Assembly (NCBI RefSeq): GCF_001592085.1
Contig: NZ_BCWD01000020.1
Location: forward strand, 1-40,820
Reading direction: 5' to 3'
DNA from: Levilactobacillus senmaizukei DSM 21775 = NBRC 103853
GTDB taxonomy: Bacteria > Bacillota > Bacilli > Lactobacillales > Lactobacillaceae
Length of the DNA stretch: 40,820 bases
The notes under the pieces were generated by a model. It did no database searches. It was not told the origin of the DNA and was given only the letters and a program-made list of their open reading frames with translations. This document shows, piece after piece, positions 8,058 through 15,926 of the stretch. Within the stretch, counting starts at the first letter, position 1; every line of letters starts with the position of its first letter. The translations under genes were made by a program, and so were the position numbers.

Positions 8058-8259
8058 CTTATTTTCCCAACCAACACTAAGCGGCATGACCCCGGTAGGA
8101 TAGCGGACTCATACCGCTTAGAAGTTTGGATGACCATTTTAATGATAGGATCATCTACCTCCAGGCAACCCACCAGTATAGCCGATCATTCATCCGAATT
8201 ATTCTGGACGCAAGACACGAAAACTTGTTAAAAGCTTGTTTGGTCAAACCTTGTGAAGA
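8058..8259. other. Gene-free spacer with a nested inverted repeat
   Basis: CTAAGCGG (8077-8084) is repeated inverted as CCGCTTAG (8114-8121). The same right arm also forms a small stem AGCGG-ACTCATA-CCGCT (8102-8118). No T-run follows. No credible open frame is seen. The composition becomes more AT-rich from here to about 9600. Confidence 0.4.
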
Positions 8260-9006
8260 CTAAATACACAGACTCTGAATTGCCGATGATACTTGATCTG
8301 GTTCTAAAATAGCGTCGAAAGTTGATGCTTGTGCTGATAAATCAGGTTTACTTTTAACCCAAAAACTTTTTATAGCCCCCGACAGCATTTTTATATCATT
8401 CATATCATTACCAAACGCAATATATTGATCGATACCTAGCAAGTCTAATGTACGACTCTTATTGATGCCTTTTGCGGTCATGTCTAGATTTCTTTCACCA
8501 ACATGTTCGACTAGTTCTAACTCGGTATTTGCCCTGATCATATTGGTAATCAGTGACATTCGTTGCTCGTCTATTCCTAAAAGAATGACTTTAATCGGGT
8601 TTGATATTCCTTCAATCGGGATATTCTTTGCTAATCCATCGGGATCAAGTTGCCTAATAATGGTATTTTCCGAAGAAACTTGTGCTGAATAATTCCATTT
8701 TCCATCCACGATATGTTCCAAATTATAGGTCTTCATTAACCGCTTCAAATAGTTAAAATCATTGTCAGAAATCGGCGACATCACCTCTATCGCGTCTGCC
8801 TTGGAAACTATCGCGCCGTTGCCACCAATTAACAGATTATGTTGAAATGCTGGAATGATTGGTACTAGATCTCTTATGGGCCGCGCAGAGGCGAAGATGA
8901 TTTGATTACCCATTCTTTCTAGCTCTTTTATGCTTGCAATAATATCCGGTTCAATCCTTGTCCCATTAAAGCTCAGCGTTCCATCAACATCAAAGACATA
9001 GTTCAT
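8260..9006 (-). CDS. Cof-type HAD superfamily phosphatase
   Basis: The product is 248 residues. Motif I is DVDGT with Asp6 and Asp8, motif II is FASAR with Ser40, motif III a lysine in the KGINKSR segment, and motif IV GNDMND with Asp201 and Asp204. The insert of about 100 residues between motifs II and III is the C2B-type cap of the Cof/YbiV group. Members dephosphorylate sugar phosphates, FMN or related small metabolites in the cytoplasm; the substrate here is not predictable. The ribosome binding site AAAGGAG precedes the ATG. Its codon use is visibly more AT-rich than in genes on either side, and the sequence upstream holds a decayed frame, so a more recent arrival is plausible. No terminator with a clear T-run follows. 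Confidence 0.82.
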   Translation of the reverse strand: MNYVFDVDGTLSFNGTRIEPDIIASIKELERMGNQIIFASARPIRDLVPIIPAFQHNLLIGGNGAIVSKADAIEVMSPISDNDFNYLKRLMKTYNLEHIVDGKWNYSAQVSSENTIIRQLDPDGLAKNIPIEGISNPIKVILLGIDEQRMSLITNMIRANTELELVEHVGERNLDMTAKGINKSRTLDLLGIDQYIAFGNDMNDIKMLSGAIKSFWVKSKPDLSAQASTFDAILEPDQVSSAIQSLCI

Positions 9007-9102
9007 GCGTACTAATCTCCTTTATTTGTACGTAACTTGGTAAATTCCGCGTTATGATCAAAGCTCCTTAAAGTTGATTGATAACCCACTCTATCTGAAA
9101 CT

Positions 9103-9372
9103 TTAAATAAAGCTCGCATCGATTTCATCAAAAGGATCGGTAGTCAAAGCTTCTCCGGCTTCATTTAGATCGTCCATAACTTGCACCGTTATTCTTGGTG
9201 ATCATCCCCATCCGCATAAGTTAGCCTTTGTGACTAGAACCGCTGGGCTTTTTTCTTGTGATAGATCACGGTTTTGTACCTTCGAGATCAACCGGTTGGC
9301 CGAAAGTCCCTCATTCCCTTGAATTACATGTGTAACTTTATTACTGGTAATTTCCCGCAATTTTTTAAACAT
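9103..9372 (-). pseudogene. Decayed 89-codon frame with an internal stop
   Basis: The minus-strand frame opens with MFKKLREITSN and reads on for 56 codons. It meets TGA at 9202-9204 (codon 57), then continues in the same frame with SPRITVQVMDDLNEAGEAL and an acidic end to TAA at 9103-9105. Protein-like composition on both sides of the stop suggests one gene broken by a point mutation. No ribosome binding site precedes the ATG. I do not recognise the family. It lies upstream of the HAD gene on the same strand and in the same AT-rich patch. Confidence 0.4.
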
Positions 9373-9543
9373 CGAAGTCTATTAGTGCTGGATCGCGATA
9401 CGTATTTAACCTGGCAAGGCTGCGGGTCAAGGCTGGTTTAACCAGATTTATATCCATCAATTCTGCGGGGCCTGGACCTGGCCGGATGTTCAGCCGCCCT
9501 TACCCTTACTAACGAAATTTAACCTGATTTTTTCGCAAAATGC
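9373..9543. other. Intergenic remnant without a supported gene
   Basis: Short protein-like stretches occur on the plus strand (for example GQGWFNQIYIHQFCGAWTW from about 9430) but lack a start codon and ribosome binding site. They may be gene debris; nothing here is callable. Confidence 0.3.
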
Positions 9544-9592
9544 AAAAGGAATCGTCCCTATCCGATTAATGGATGAGGACGATTCCTTTTTT
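9544..9592 (-). terminator. Terminator of the aldo/keto reductase gene, bidirectional
   Basis: AAAAGGAATCGTCC (9544-9557) pairs perfectly with GGACGATTCCTTTT (9577-9590), with a 19-base loop. T-rich tails occur on both strands. Confidence 0.88.
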
Positions 9593-9601
9593 AACGCTAA
9601 A

Positions 9602-10447
9602 TTAATCACCAACTGGATGCCAGCCGTTAGCATCATTAAGGCGGCTGAGAAACGCCATGTCCTTGGCATTGATTGCAAAATCAAGTTGGGTATTGGCTTC
9701 CACGTGGGCCATTGATCGCGCTTTAGGTAGCGGCGCAATGTCATTCTGGACGATAAATCGCAGCGCTAACTGCGGAATCGAAACCCCATAATTACTGGCG
9801 ACTCGTTCCAACTCCGGACTATCGACTAGGCCACCGGTAGCCAATGGTGAGTAAGCCTGAACCAAGATCTGATTGGCCTTAGCCGTCTCAACAATCGAGG
9901 CTTGAGTATGACCGACGTAGTACTGAATCTGATCGACCGTTGGTTTGACTGTCAGACCATCCCAACTCAGCAGATTTTCGATATCGTGCGAATTGAAGTT
10001 AGAAAGACCAACGGCCTTGGCCCGGCCACCGTGATAGATGGCTTGCATTGCCCGCCAAACGTCACGATTTTCAGTGTCATAGTTGGCGCCCATTTGGTTC
10101 CATGGCCATGGCGCGTGGATAATATAAGAGTCAACATAATCAAGTTTTAACTCTGCCAGACTCCGGTCGAAGTCCGCCAGGGTGCCCTCATAATCCTTAG
10201 TCTCGCCGGGAAGCTTGGTCTGCACAAAGATATCCTCCCGAGCCACGTCACTATCGGCGATGGCTTCGCCGACACTCGCCTCGTTGCCATAGGCCGCAGC
10301 GGTATCGATGAACCGATAGCCGGCCTTCAGAGCCTTGCTGATGGCATCGTAGGTCTCCTGACCCGGTCGCGTTTGCCAAGTACCAAAACCGACCTTGGGC
10401 ATCCTTAGCCCATTGTTCAAGTCAAATGTATCCGTAATTGTTGGCAT
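9602..10447 (-). CDS. Aldo/keto reductase
   Basis: The product is 281 residues, typical for the prokaryotic AKR5 group (2,5-diketo-gluconate reductase-like). The catalytic tetrad is complete: Asp48 and Tyr53 in DTAAAYGNE, Lys78 in VQTKLP, and His111 in IIHAPWP. The NADPH-binding end includes LPKARSMAHVEAN. It reduces aldehydes or ketones with NADPH in the cytoplasm; the physiological substrate is unknown. The start was set at the second ATG (10447), because GGAGG abuts the first ATG (10453) but is 6 bases from this one. It is divergent from the ABC exporter operon. Confidence 0.88.
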   Translation of the reverse strand: MPTITDTFDLNNGLRMPKVGFGTWQTRPGQETYDAISKALKAGYRFIDTAAAYGNEASVGEAIADSDVAREDIFVQTKLPGETKDYEGTLADFDRSLAELKLDYVDSYIIHAPWPWNQMGANYDTENRDVWRAMQAIYHGGRAKAVGLSNFNSHDIENLLSWDGLTVKPTVDQIQYYVGHTQASIVETAKANQILVQAYSPLATGGLVDSPELERVASNYGVSIPQLALRFIVQNDIAPLPKARSMAHVEANTQLDFAINAKDMAFLSRLNDANGWHPVGD

Positions 10448-10555
10448 AACCATCCTCCTTTAAACATCATGTGGACTAGTATACGACCTTAGGCCCACTC
10501 GAAGGCAACCCAAACATCTTGTTTGCCCCAATTCAGGAATTGTAACCGTTTCCGA

Positions 10556-10584
10556 TTGCGTTCAATCGTGGTTCCGCCTACAAT
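10556..10584 (+). promoter_or_regulatory. Promoter of the MacB/FtsX-type ABC operon
   Basis: A -35 TTGCGT (10556-10561), a 17-base spacer and a -10 TACAAT (10579-10584), 38 bases before the start codon. Confidence 0.6.
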
Positions 10585-10621
10585 TAACCTAATTCAATTC
10601 ATAAGAACAGGAGCCCTGAAT

Positions 10622-11323
10622 ATGGCCTACATAACCGTAAAAAATGAATTTCGGCGTTTCAAACAAGGCGATCAGGAAACTATCGCCAACCATGATATCT
10701 CGTTCGATGTTGAACGGGGTGACGTGGTTACCATCCTCGGGCCCAGTGGTGCCGGCAAGTCGACCCTGTTGAACATCTTGGGCGGTATGGATAGTCCAAC
10801 CAGTGGCCAAGTCATCATCGATGGCCAGGACATCGCCCAACTCACTGCTAAACAGCTCACCACCTATCGACGCCAAGACGTCGGCTTTATTTTTCAATTC
10901 TACAACCTGGTACCAAATCTAACGGCCAAAGAAAATGTTGAACTGGCCTCGCAAATTACCAGTGACGCTCACGACGTTGATGAAACCCTGGCCTTAGTGG
11001 GACTGACCAACCGGGCGGGCAACTTTCCGGCTCAACTCTCTGGTGGTGAACAACAACGGGTGGCCATTGCCCGGGCCGTCGCGAAGAATCCCAAGTTGCT
11101 CCTCTGTGATGAGCCCACTGGCGCCCTCGACTATCAAACCGGCAAGCAGGTGCTGCAGGTCATCCAGGATGGGGCCCGAAAAACCCATATGACCGTCATT
11201 ATTGTGACCCACAACAGTGCTATTGCCGAAATGGGTGACCTGATTATCCATATCAATGATGCCCGCGTTCAATCGGTCCGGCGTAATGATCAGCCAACGC
11301 CCATTGCCGACATTAAATGGTAG
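10622..11323 (+). CDS. ABC transporter ATP-binding protein, MacB/LolD type
   Basis: The product is 233 residues. Walker A is GPSGAGKST (40-48), the Q-loop lies in [10 protein letters not shown], the signature is LSGGEQQR (139-146), Walker B runs into DEPTGALD (163-170), and the switch His197 is in VTHN. The FQ-YNLVP and DEPTGALD wording is characteristic of the MacB/LolD/FtsE subgroup, whose partners are FtsX-like permeases. That partner starts 9 bases downstream. The start ATG at 10622 follows AGGAG at a good distance; the longer frame reaching back to 10523 has no ribosome binding site and includes the promoter. Likely cargo is a peptide, antimicrobial or lipid extracted from the membrane. 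No two-component system is beside it. Confidence 0.92.
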   Translation: MAYITVKNEFRRFKQGDQETIANHDISFDVERGDVVTILGPSGAGKSTLLNILGGMDSPTSGQVIIDGQDIAQLTAKQLTTYRRQDVGFIFQFYNLVPNLTAKENVELASQITSDAHDVDETLALVGLTNRAGNFPAQLSGGEQQRVAIARAVAKNPKLLLCDEPTGALDYQTGKQVLQVIQDGARKTHMTVIIVTHNSAIAEMGDLIIHINDARVQSVRRNDQPTPIADIKW

Positions 11324-11332
11324 GTGATCGGG

Positions 11333-13909
11333 ATGACTAAAGTCTACTTAAAGATGTTATTTCGGGAAATTCGCCATTCGAAGGCTCGCTTCATTTCTAT
11401 TATGCTAATCATCTTCATGGGGGTCGCCTTTTATACCGGTATCCGGGCCAGCGGACCGGATATGCTGCAAGCCGCCACGAATTACTATGCTAAGCAACGA
11501 CTAGCCACCCAAACGGTACAATCGACAGCGGGGATCACCCCGGCCGACCTAAAAATTCTCAAACAACACGACCACAATCTGACCTGGCAAGCTACCAAGT
11601 CCGTGGACATCAACCAGCTGAACAACAACCGGGTGGTTCGGGTAGCAGAGATCCCCACACACCAGCGCTTAAACCGCGTCAAAGTTGTCAGTGGCCGCCT
11701 GCCCAAGCGAGCCAACGAAATTGTCTTGGACCAACAGGCTCGCACTCTGCAACCAAGGTTACGGCTGGGGGGCACCTATCGAATCGCGACGACTAAGGGC
11801 TTCAACCGCCAGTTTACGCGCCGTCAATTTAAAATCGTCGGTTTCGTCAACTCGCCCCGTTACTTGGAAACCACAGATCGGGGTGTCACCACCGTTGGTA
11901 AAGGCACCCTGGACTACTTTGCCCTCGTCAAACCTGGGACGTTGAAGCAGTCACTTTACAGTCGCGTAGATGTGGCCTTTGACAATCTGAAGGGCGTGAC
12001 GCCCTATACTGCAGCCTATAATCGCCGGTCTAAGACCAACACGGCCAAGCTGAAACACTGGTTTAGGCCCCAGGCCGCCAAGCGCCAGCAACAGTTACAA
12101 CGCCAGGCTCGCCAGCAGTTGGCTCCTGAACAACAAAAGGTCAACCTACTTAGGCAACAGCTTCCGAGCAGTTCGCCAATTTTGCAACAAGCTCAGACTA
12201 GGATAAAACAGGCCCAGGCCAAGATTGCCACGATTGACCAACCCAACTACCTGGTCACCGGCCGTTCGGCAAATCCTGGGTATAGTGAATATCATGAGAA
12301 TACTCAGCGGGTCGTAGCCCTTTCCACCGTCTTTCCACTGTTTTTTATTGCGATTGCGGCCTTAATTTGCCTAACGACCATGACCCGAATGGTGGCCGAG
12401 CTGCGGATTCAAATGGGGACCCTGAAGGCACTGGGTTACAGCAACGCCGCTATCGGTAGTGAATTTCTGTTCTACGGTGGCTTGGCGAGTCTCATTGGCA
12501 CCCTGCTGGGCGTTGCCTTTGGCGTCAACTTCTTCCCGCAATTCATCGCCCAGGCTTATGGCAATATGTATAATCTACCAGCCATTCACGTTCAATACAT
12601 CTGGTCGGATATCCTGATTGCCCTGGTGATTGCCCTCGCTTGTACCATTGGGAGCGCTCTGGTTGCCTTACGGGTCGACCTGACCAGCTTACCGGCAACC
12701 TTGATGTTGCCGAAGGCCCCCAAAGCCGGTAAGACGTTATGGTTGGAACACTGGCACACGCTCTGGAATCGTCTCAGCTTCAACCACAAGGTCACGTTGC
12801 GAAATCTCTTTCGCTACAAACAGCGACTCCTGATGACCGTCCTCGGCATCGCCGGTTGTATGGCCATGATGATTACGGGATTCGGCCTCAAGGACTCGAT
12901 TGGTGACATCAGCGTGAAGCAGTTCAATCAGCTCTGGCATTACGACGCGATCGTGGTCCGCACTGGTCGCCAAACCGCTGCTCAACAGCAAGCGCTACAC
13001 CATGAGGCCCTTTACCGAGACGACCTCGTCTTGAAGCAGTCTCAGGTCACCGTGCAAAAGGCTGGCGTCGCCAACCAAACGGCTTCATTGAGTGTGCCAC
13101 AACACCCCGATCGGCTCAAACAGTTCGTCGTTTTGCGTGACCGCAAAACCCATCGACGACAAGCCCTTGGAAATCACGGCGCCATCATCGACGAAAAGTT
13201 AGCCAAATTGTACGGCGTCAAAGCCGGCGACCGGTTGCCCGTCAAGCTCGGTAATCAACCGTTAAAGAGCGTGCGGATCGCCGCCGTCGCCGAAAATTAT
13301 GTGAACCACTTTATCTATCTGTCGCCAACCTACTACCGCCAAGTCTTCCGGGGCAAGCCCGTGTTCAATGGCAACCTGGTGCAGTTTAACCACCATGCTA
13401 AGCGCCAACAGGATGCGTTCGCCAACAACCTGCTGAAGCACAAGGGATTGTTGAACGTCACCTTGCTCAGTACCGAGAAGCAAACCAACTTCCAAATGCT
13501 CGATACCATGAATCTGGTGGTGATCATTTTCGTGGTGGCTGCCGGTGCCCTCGCCCTCGTCGTTCTGTACAACCTGACCAACATCAACGTATCTGAACGG
13601 ATTCGTGAGCTCTCAACCATTAAGGTCCTGGGATTCTACGACCGCGAAGTCACGATGTATATCTTTCGGGAAAATTTGATCCTGACCGTACTGGGGATCA
13701 TTGTCGGGTGTTTCTTTGGCAACTGGCTCCATCACTATATCTTAACTACGGCAGAAACCAACAACCTGATGTTCTCGCCCGGAATTCATCCGATTAGTTA
13801 CGTTTACTCGGCGCTGTTAACCTTGGCTTTTAGCCTATTAGTCATGGCCATTATGCATCGCAAGCTTAAAAGAATTAATATGCTCGATGCCCTACAATCT
13901 GTCGATTAA
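11333..13909 (+). CDS. FtsX-like ABC transporter permease
   Basis: The product is 858 residues and contains two FtsX-type repeats. The first helix (about 15-35) is followed by an extracellular region of around 300 residues with a Gln/Arg-rich coiled-coil-like segment (roughly 240-305). Then come three helices including the MRMVAELRIQMGTLKALGYS coupling motif. A second unit has its own leading helix, extracellular domain and three terminal helices with the IRELSTIKVLGFYDREV coupling motif. This duplicated layout matches large permeases such as those of B. subtilis-type peptide exporters. The ATG at 11333 has AGGTGAT upstream; the GTG at 11324 is less likely. It is co-transcribed with the upstream ATPase and ends at a strong terminator. 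Confidence 0.9.
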   Translation: MTKVYLKMLFREIRHSKARFISIMLIIFMGVAFYTGIRASGPDMLQAATNYYAKQRLATQTVQSTAGITPADLKILKQHDHNLTWQATKSVDINQLNNNRVVRVAEIPTHQRLNRVKVVSGRLPKRANEIVLDQQARTLQPRLRLGGTYRIATTKGFNRQFTRRQFKIVGFVNSPRYLETTDRGVTTVGKGTLDYFALVKPGTLKQSLYSRVDVAFDNLKGVTPYTAAYNRRSKTNTAKLKHWFRPQAAKRQQQLQRQARQQLAPEQQKVNLLRQQLPSSSPILQQAQTRIKQAQAKIATIDQPNYLVTGRSANPGYSEYHENTQRVVALSTVFPLFFIAIAALICLTTMTRMVAELRIQMGTLKALGYSNAAIGSEFLFYGGLASLIGTLLGVAFGVNFFPQFIAQAYGNMYNLPAIHVQYIWSDILIALVIALACTIGSALVALRVDLTSLPATLMLPKAPKAGKTLWLEHWHTLWNRLSFNHKVTLRNLFRYKQRLLMTVLGIAGCMAMMITGFGLKDSIGDISVKQFNQLWHYDAIVVRTGRQTAAQQQALHHEALYRDDLVLKQSQVTVQKAGVANQTASLSVPQHPDRLKQFVVLRDRKTHRRQALGNHGAIIDEKLAKLYGVKAGDRLPVKLGNQPLKSVRIAAVAENYVNHFIYLSPTYYRQVFRGKPVFNGNLVQFNHHAKRQQDAFANNLLKHKGLLNVTLLSTEKQTNFQMLDTMNLVVIIFVVAAGALALVVLYNLTNINVSERIRELSTIKVLGFYDREVTMYIFRENLILTVLGIIVGCFFGNWLHHYILTTAETNNLMFSPGIHPISYVYSALLTLAFSLLVMAIMHRKLKRINMLDALQSVD

Positions 13910-13912
13910 GTC

Positions 13913-13965
13913 CAAAAAATACCCCAATTCACCGACCACGATGGTCGGTGAATTGGGGTCTTTTC
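13913..13965. terminator. Bidirectional terminator between convergent genes
   Basis: ACCCCAATTCACCGACCA (13921-13938) pairs perfectly over 18 bp with 13942-13959, with a CGA loop. TTTT follows on the plus strand, and an A-run precedes it (T-run on minus). Confidence 0.92.
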
Positions 13966-13980
13966 GTTAACTTAACTTAC

Positions 13981-15255
13981 CTATTTACTCAAAACATTGA
14001 CCACCGGTTGGCTGAGAGCCTTAAGCAGTTGATCGGCACTATTTTGTACCGCAAAGACCACGCGGTCAGCAAACAAGGTTGCTGTTTGTTGCGCCCGATA
14101 CGTGATTCGCTGCTTAGCACCCGTCGTCGCGTCGGTAACCGTGGCTTGCGCCACGGGTTCCCCGGCATCAACGGTACCTGATGCCAACTGAGCTGGTGTC
14201 AGCTTCGTTTCAACCTTCGTCGTTAGACTGGCTGCCTGATTCTGATACCACACCCCGGCCTGCCCAGTAATGGGGGCGGCCGAAACCGTCGTCGCTAACC
14301 CATTGGCTAACGCGATCCGTTGACTGGTCAACGGGGTCGTCTCCAATTGATAGGCTTGCTTCGTCTGCTTAATCAATTTATTCATAGCCGAAAAGGTCGT
14401 ATCACCACCGACAATCGTCGCAATCATGCGCTGGCCGTTAACCTTATAGGTCGCGGTATAGCAAAGCTTGGCGCTTTCCGTAAACCCGGTCTTTAGACCG
14501 TCAATCTGACTTTCCTTCTTATACTGGCTTTTACCCTTTAGACAACTATTTTCGTTATAGATCTTGGTGCCATTAATCGTTGCTTCCGTTCGATTCGATG
14601 TCTGCGTAATTTGCGGATCGGCAGCCAACAAATGTTGGGCAACAATCGTGATTGCCTTAGCCGAAACCAAGTTTTCTTCCTTCTTGCCCGTGTTCGGCAA
14701 GACCAAGTTGTAATCCTTCAAATCGGTGTTATCCAATCCCGAAGAACTAATGAAGTGGGCTTCAATCCCCCAATCAGCACTCTGCTGATTCATAAGCTTG
14801 ATGAAATCGGCGTTACTCCCCGCCACATATTCACCCAGTGCCGTTGCGGCACTATTTGATGAAGCAATCATGGCCGCCTCAACCAATTGGCGAACCGTGA
14901 ATTGATCCCCACTCTTCATTCGAAGCGAGGAATACGCATAACTATGACTCAATTTAAGGAGGTCCTCGGACATGGTGACCTGGTCATCCCAGCCAATCTT
15001 GCCATCATTAATTGCCTTAACCGTCAGGTAAACAGTCATCAACTTTGATAGTGAGGCAATGGGATAACGCCGATCGGCATTCTGCTGATAAAGCACCTGG
15101 CCACTTTGGGCATCCATGACATAGGCCGACCGCGCCGGGACCTTCGTCACTGTATTCGTATCAGCGTGAGCGGTAACCCCTCCACCTAAGAAGGCGGCCA
15201 TGAAGCCTAATAATAGGCCCCGCCACACCCAACGTTTTAAATCGACCACAAGCAT
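13981..15255 (-). CDS. dacA: D-alanyl-D-alanine carboxypeptidase (PBP5/DacA family)
   Basis: The product is 424 residues, normal for the family. The signal peptide spans about 1-31 (GLLLGFMAAFLGGG...AHA). The serine peptidase S11 domain shows SLSK (Ser68, Lys71), SSN (132-134) and KTG (255-257). A beta-rich PBP5 C-terminal domain follows (about 315-424). The enzyme trims the terminal D-Ala from peptidoglycan pentapeptides outside the cell, limiting cross-linking and, with the L,D-transpeptidase at 5505, possibly supplying tetrapeptide donors. The C-terminus lacks a clear amphipathic anchor helix but does carry hydrophobic residues (LLKALSQPVVNVLSK). AAAGGAG precedes the ATG. The gene symbol follows family resemblance. 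Confidence 0.92.
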   Translation of the reverse strand: MLVVDLKRWVWRGLLLGFMAAFLGGGVTAHADTNTVTKVPARSAYVMDAQSGQVLYQQNADRRYPIASLSKLMTVYLTVKAINDGKIGWDDQVTMSEDLLKLSHSYAYSSLRMKSGDQFTVRQLVEAAMIASSNSAATALGEYVAGSNADFIKLMNQQSADWGIEAHFISSSGLDNTDLKDYNLVLPNTGKKEENLVSAKAITIVAQHLLAADPQITQTSNRTEATINGTKIYNENSCLKGKSQYKKESQIDGLKTGFTESAKLCYTATYKVNGQRMIATIVGGDTTFSAMNKLIKQTKQAYQLETTPLTSQRIALANGLATTVSAAPITGQAGVWYQNQAASLTTKVETKLTPAQLASGTVDAGEPVAQATVTDATTGAKQRITYRAQQTATLFADRVVFAVQNSADQLLKALSQPVVNVLSK

Positions 15256-15307
15256 TGACGCTCCTTTCGCATAAGCAACCTTAACTTACGCCTAATTAAC
15301 TTAACCT

Positions 15308-15336
15308 ATTATACAAAAAGCCCCGTCACTTGGGGC
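15308..15336 (-). promoter_or_regulatory. Putative dacA -10 element with an adjacent hairpin
   Basis: TATAAT on the minus strand (15308-15313) is directly preceded, in the transcribed direction, by a GCCCC-GGGGC hairpin (15320-15336) and TTTTTG. No good -35 hexamer is seen. The hairpin looks like a terminator placed over the -35 region. Confidence 0.4.
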
Positions 15337-15405
15337 AAAATTAATCAAACTTGCGCAAATTTTAATCTCTTATTATTCTAATTGTAAAAAAGCCCGACCA
15401 CTGGC

Positions 15406-15434
15406 TTGACTTCTTTCGTTTACGGATGTAAACT
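15406..15434 (+). promoter_or_regulatory. copYB promoter
   Basis: A -35 TTGACT (15406-15411), a 17-base spacer and a -10 TAAACT (15429-15434). The spacer and -10 overlap the first cop box. Confidence 0.8.
15414..15434 (+). promoter_or_regulatory. cop operator 1
   Basis: The core TACGGATGTA (15421-15430) differs from the CopY box TACAnnTGTA at one base. It covers the spacer and -10 of the copYB promoter, so repressor binding would block RNA polymerase. Confidence 0.7.
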
Positions 15435-15450
15435 CAGTTTAATCCTAAAG

Positions 15451-15471
15451 AGATTACAATCGTAAACGAAG
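15451..15471 (-). promoter_or_regulatory. cop operator 2, inverted copy
   Basis: The core TACAATCGTA (15455-15464) also has one mismatch to TACAnnTGTA. On the minus strand it closely matches operator 1 over about 21 bases (TTCGTTTACG shared exactly), so the two sites are an inverted pair flanking the transcription start. Confidence 0.7.
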
Positions 15472-15483
15472 GAGCCGATAACC

Positions 15484-15924
15484 ATGGCCACAACCGAATT
15501 AGCTATAACCATTTCAGATGCTGAATGGCGTGTTATGCGGATTGTCTGGACTTTAAAAGAAGCCGACAGCCGCACCATTATCGATTTACTCGAACAACAA
15601 CACGACTGGAAACCTGCCACCATCAAAACCTTAATTGGTCGTCTCGTCAAAAAGGGCGCATTGGCTACTACCAAGAATGGTCGCCAATTTATCTACACCC
15701 CCTTGATTGACGAACAAAGTGCGATGGATACCGCCCTCATCTCCGAACTGAATCAGATGTGTGCGATGCACCGCGGAACCAGTTTGGCCCACGTCCTCGA
15801 TCAACTCGAACTGAGCCACGATGACGTAGAAAATTTAATCGATGTCTTACAACAGAAACTTCCTACGGCTCCAACCATGGTTGCCTGTGATTGCCTACCG
15901 GAGGACTGCGAAAGGAGCTGCTAG
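15484..15924 (+). CDS. copY: CopY/TcrY-type copper-responsive repressor
   Basis: The product is 146 residues. Residues 8-75 form the BlaI/MecI/CopY winged-helix domain (ISDAEWRVMRIVWTLKEADS and PATIKTLIGRLVKKGAL). The C-terminus ends in CDCLPEDCERSC, with Cys135, Cys137, Cys142 and Cys146. This is a variant of the usual CxCx4CxC zinc/copper(I) site: the last spacing is CxxxC. In the known system, zinc-bound CopY represses and copper(I) displaces zinc and releases the operator. Two operator boxes precede the gene. AAGGAG lies upstream of the ATG. The stop is 2 bases before the copB start, so the two are translationally linked. Confidence 0.92.
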   Translation: MATTELAITISDAEWRVMRIVWTLKEADSRTIIDLLEQQHDWKPATIKTLIGRLVKKGALATTKNGRQFIYTPLIDEQSAMDTALISELNQMCAMHRGTSLAHVLDQLELSHDDVENLIDVLQQKLPTAPTMVACDCLPEDCERSC

Positions 15925-15926
15925 TT

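Noticed and set aside
8102-8118. An AGCGG-ACTCATA-CCGCT hairpin that looks like a tRNA anticodon arm
   Set aside because: There is no matching acceptor stem, D arm or T arm around it, and the loop lacks the T expected at position 33. It is more likely part of the nested inverted repeat.
15385-15408. A second terminator-like hairpin on the minus strand between copY and dacA
   Set aside because: The stem is only 5 bp and no gene lies upstream of it on that strand. It also overlaps the copYB -35 region, so it is probably incidental.
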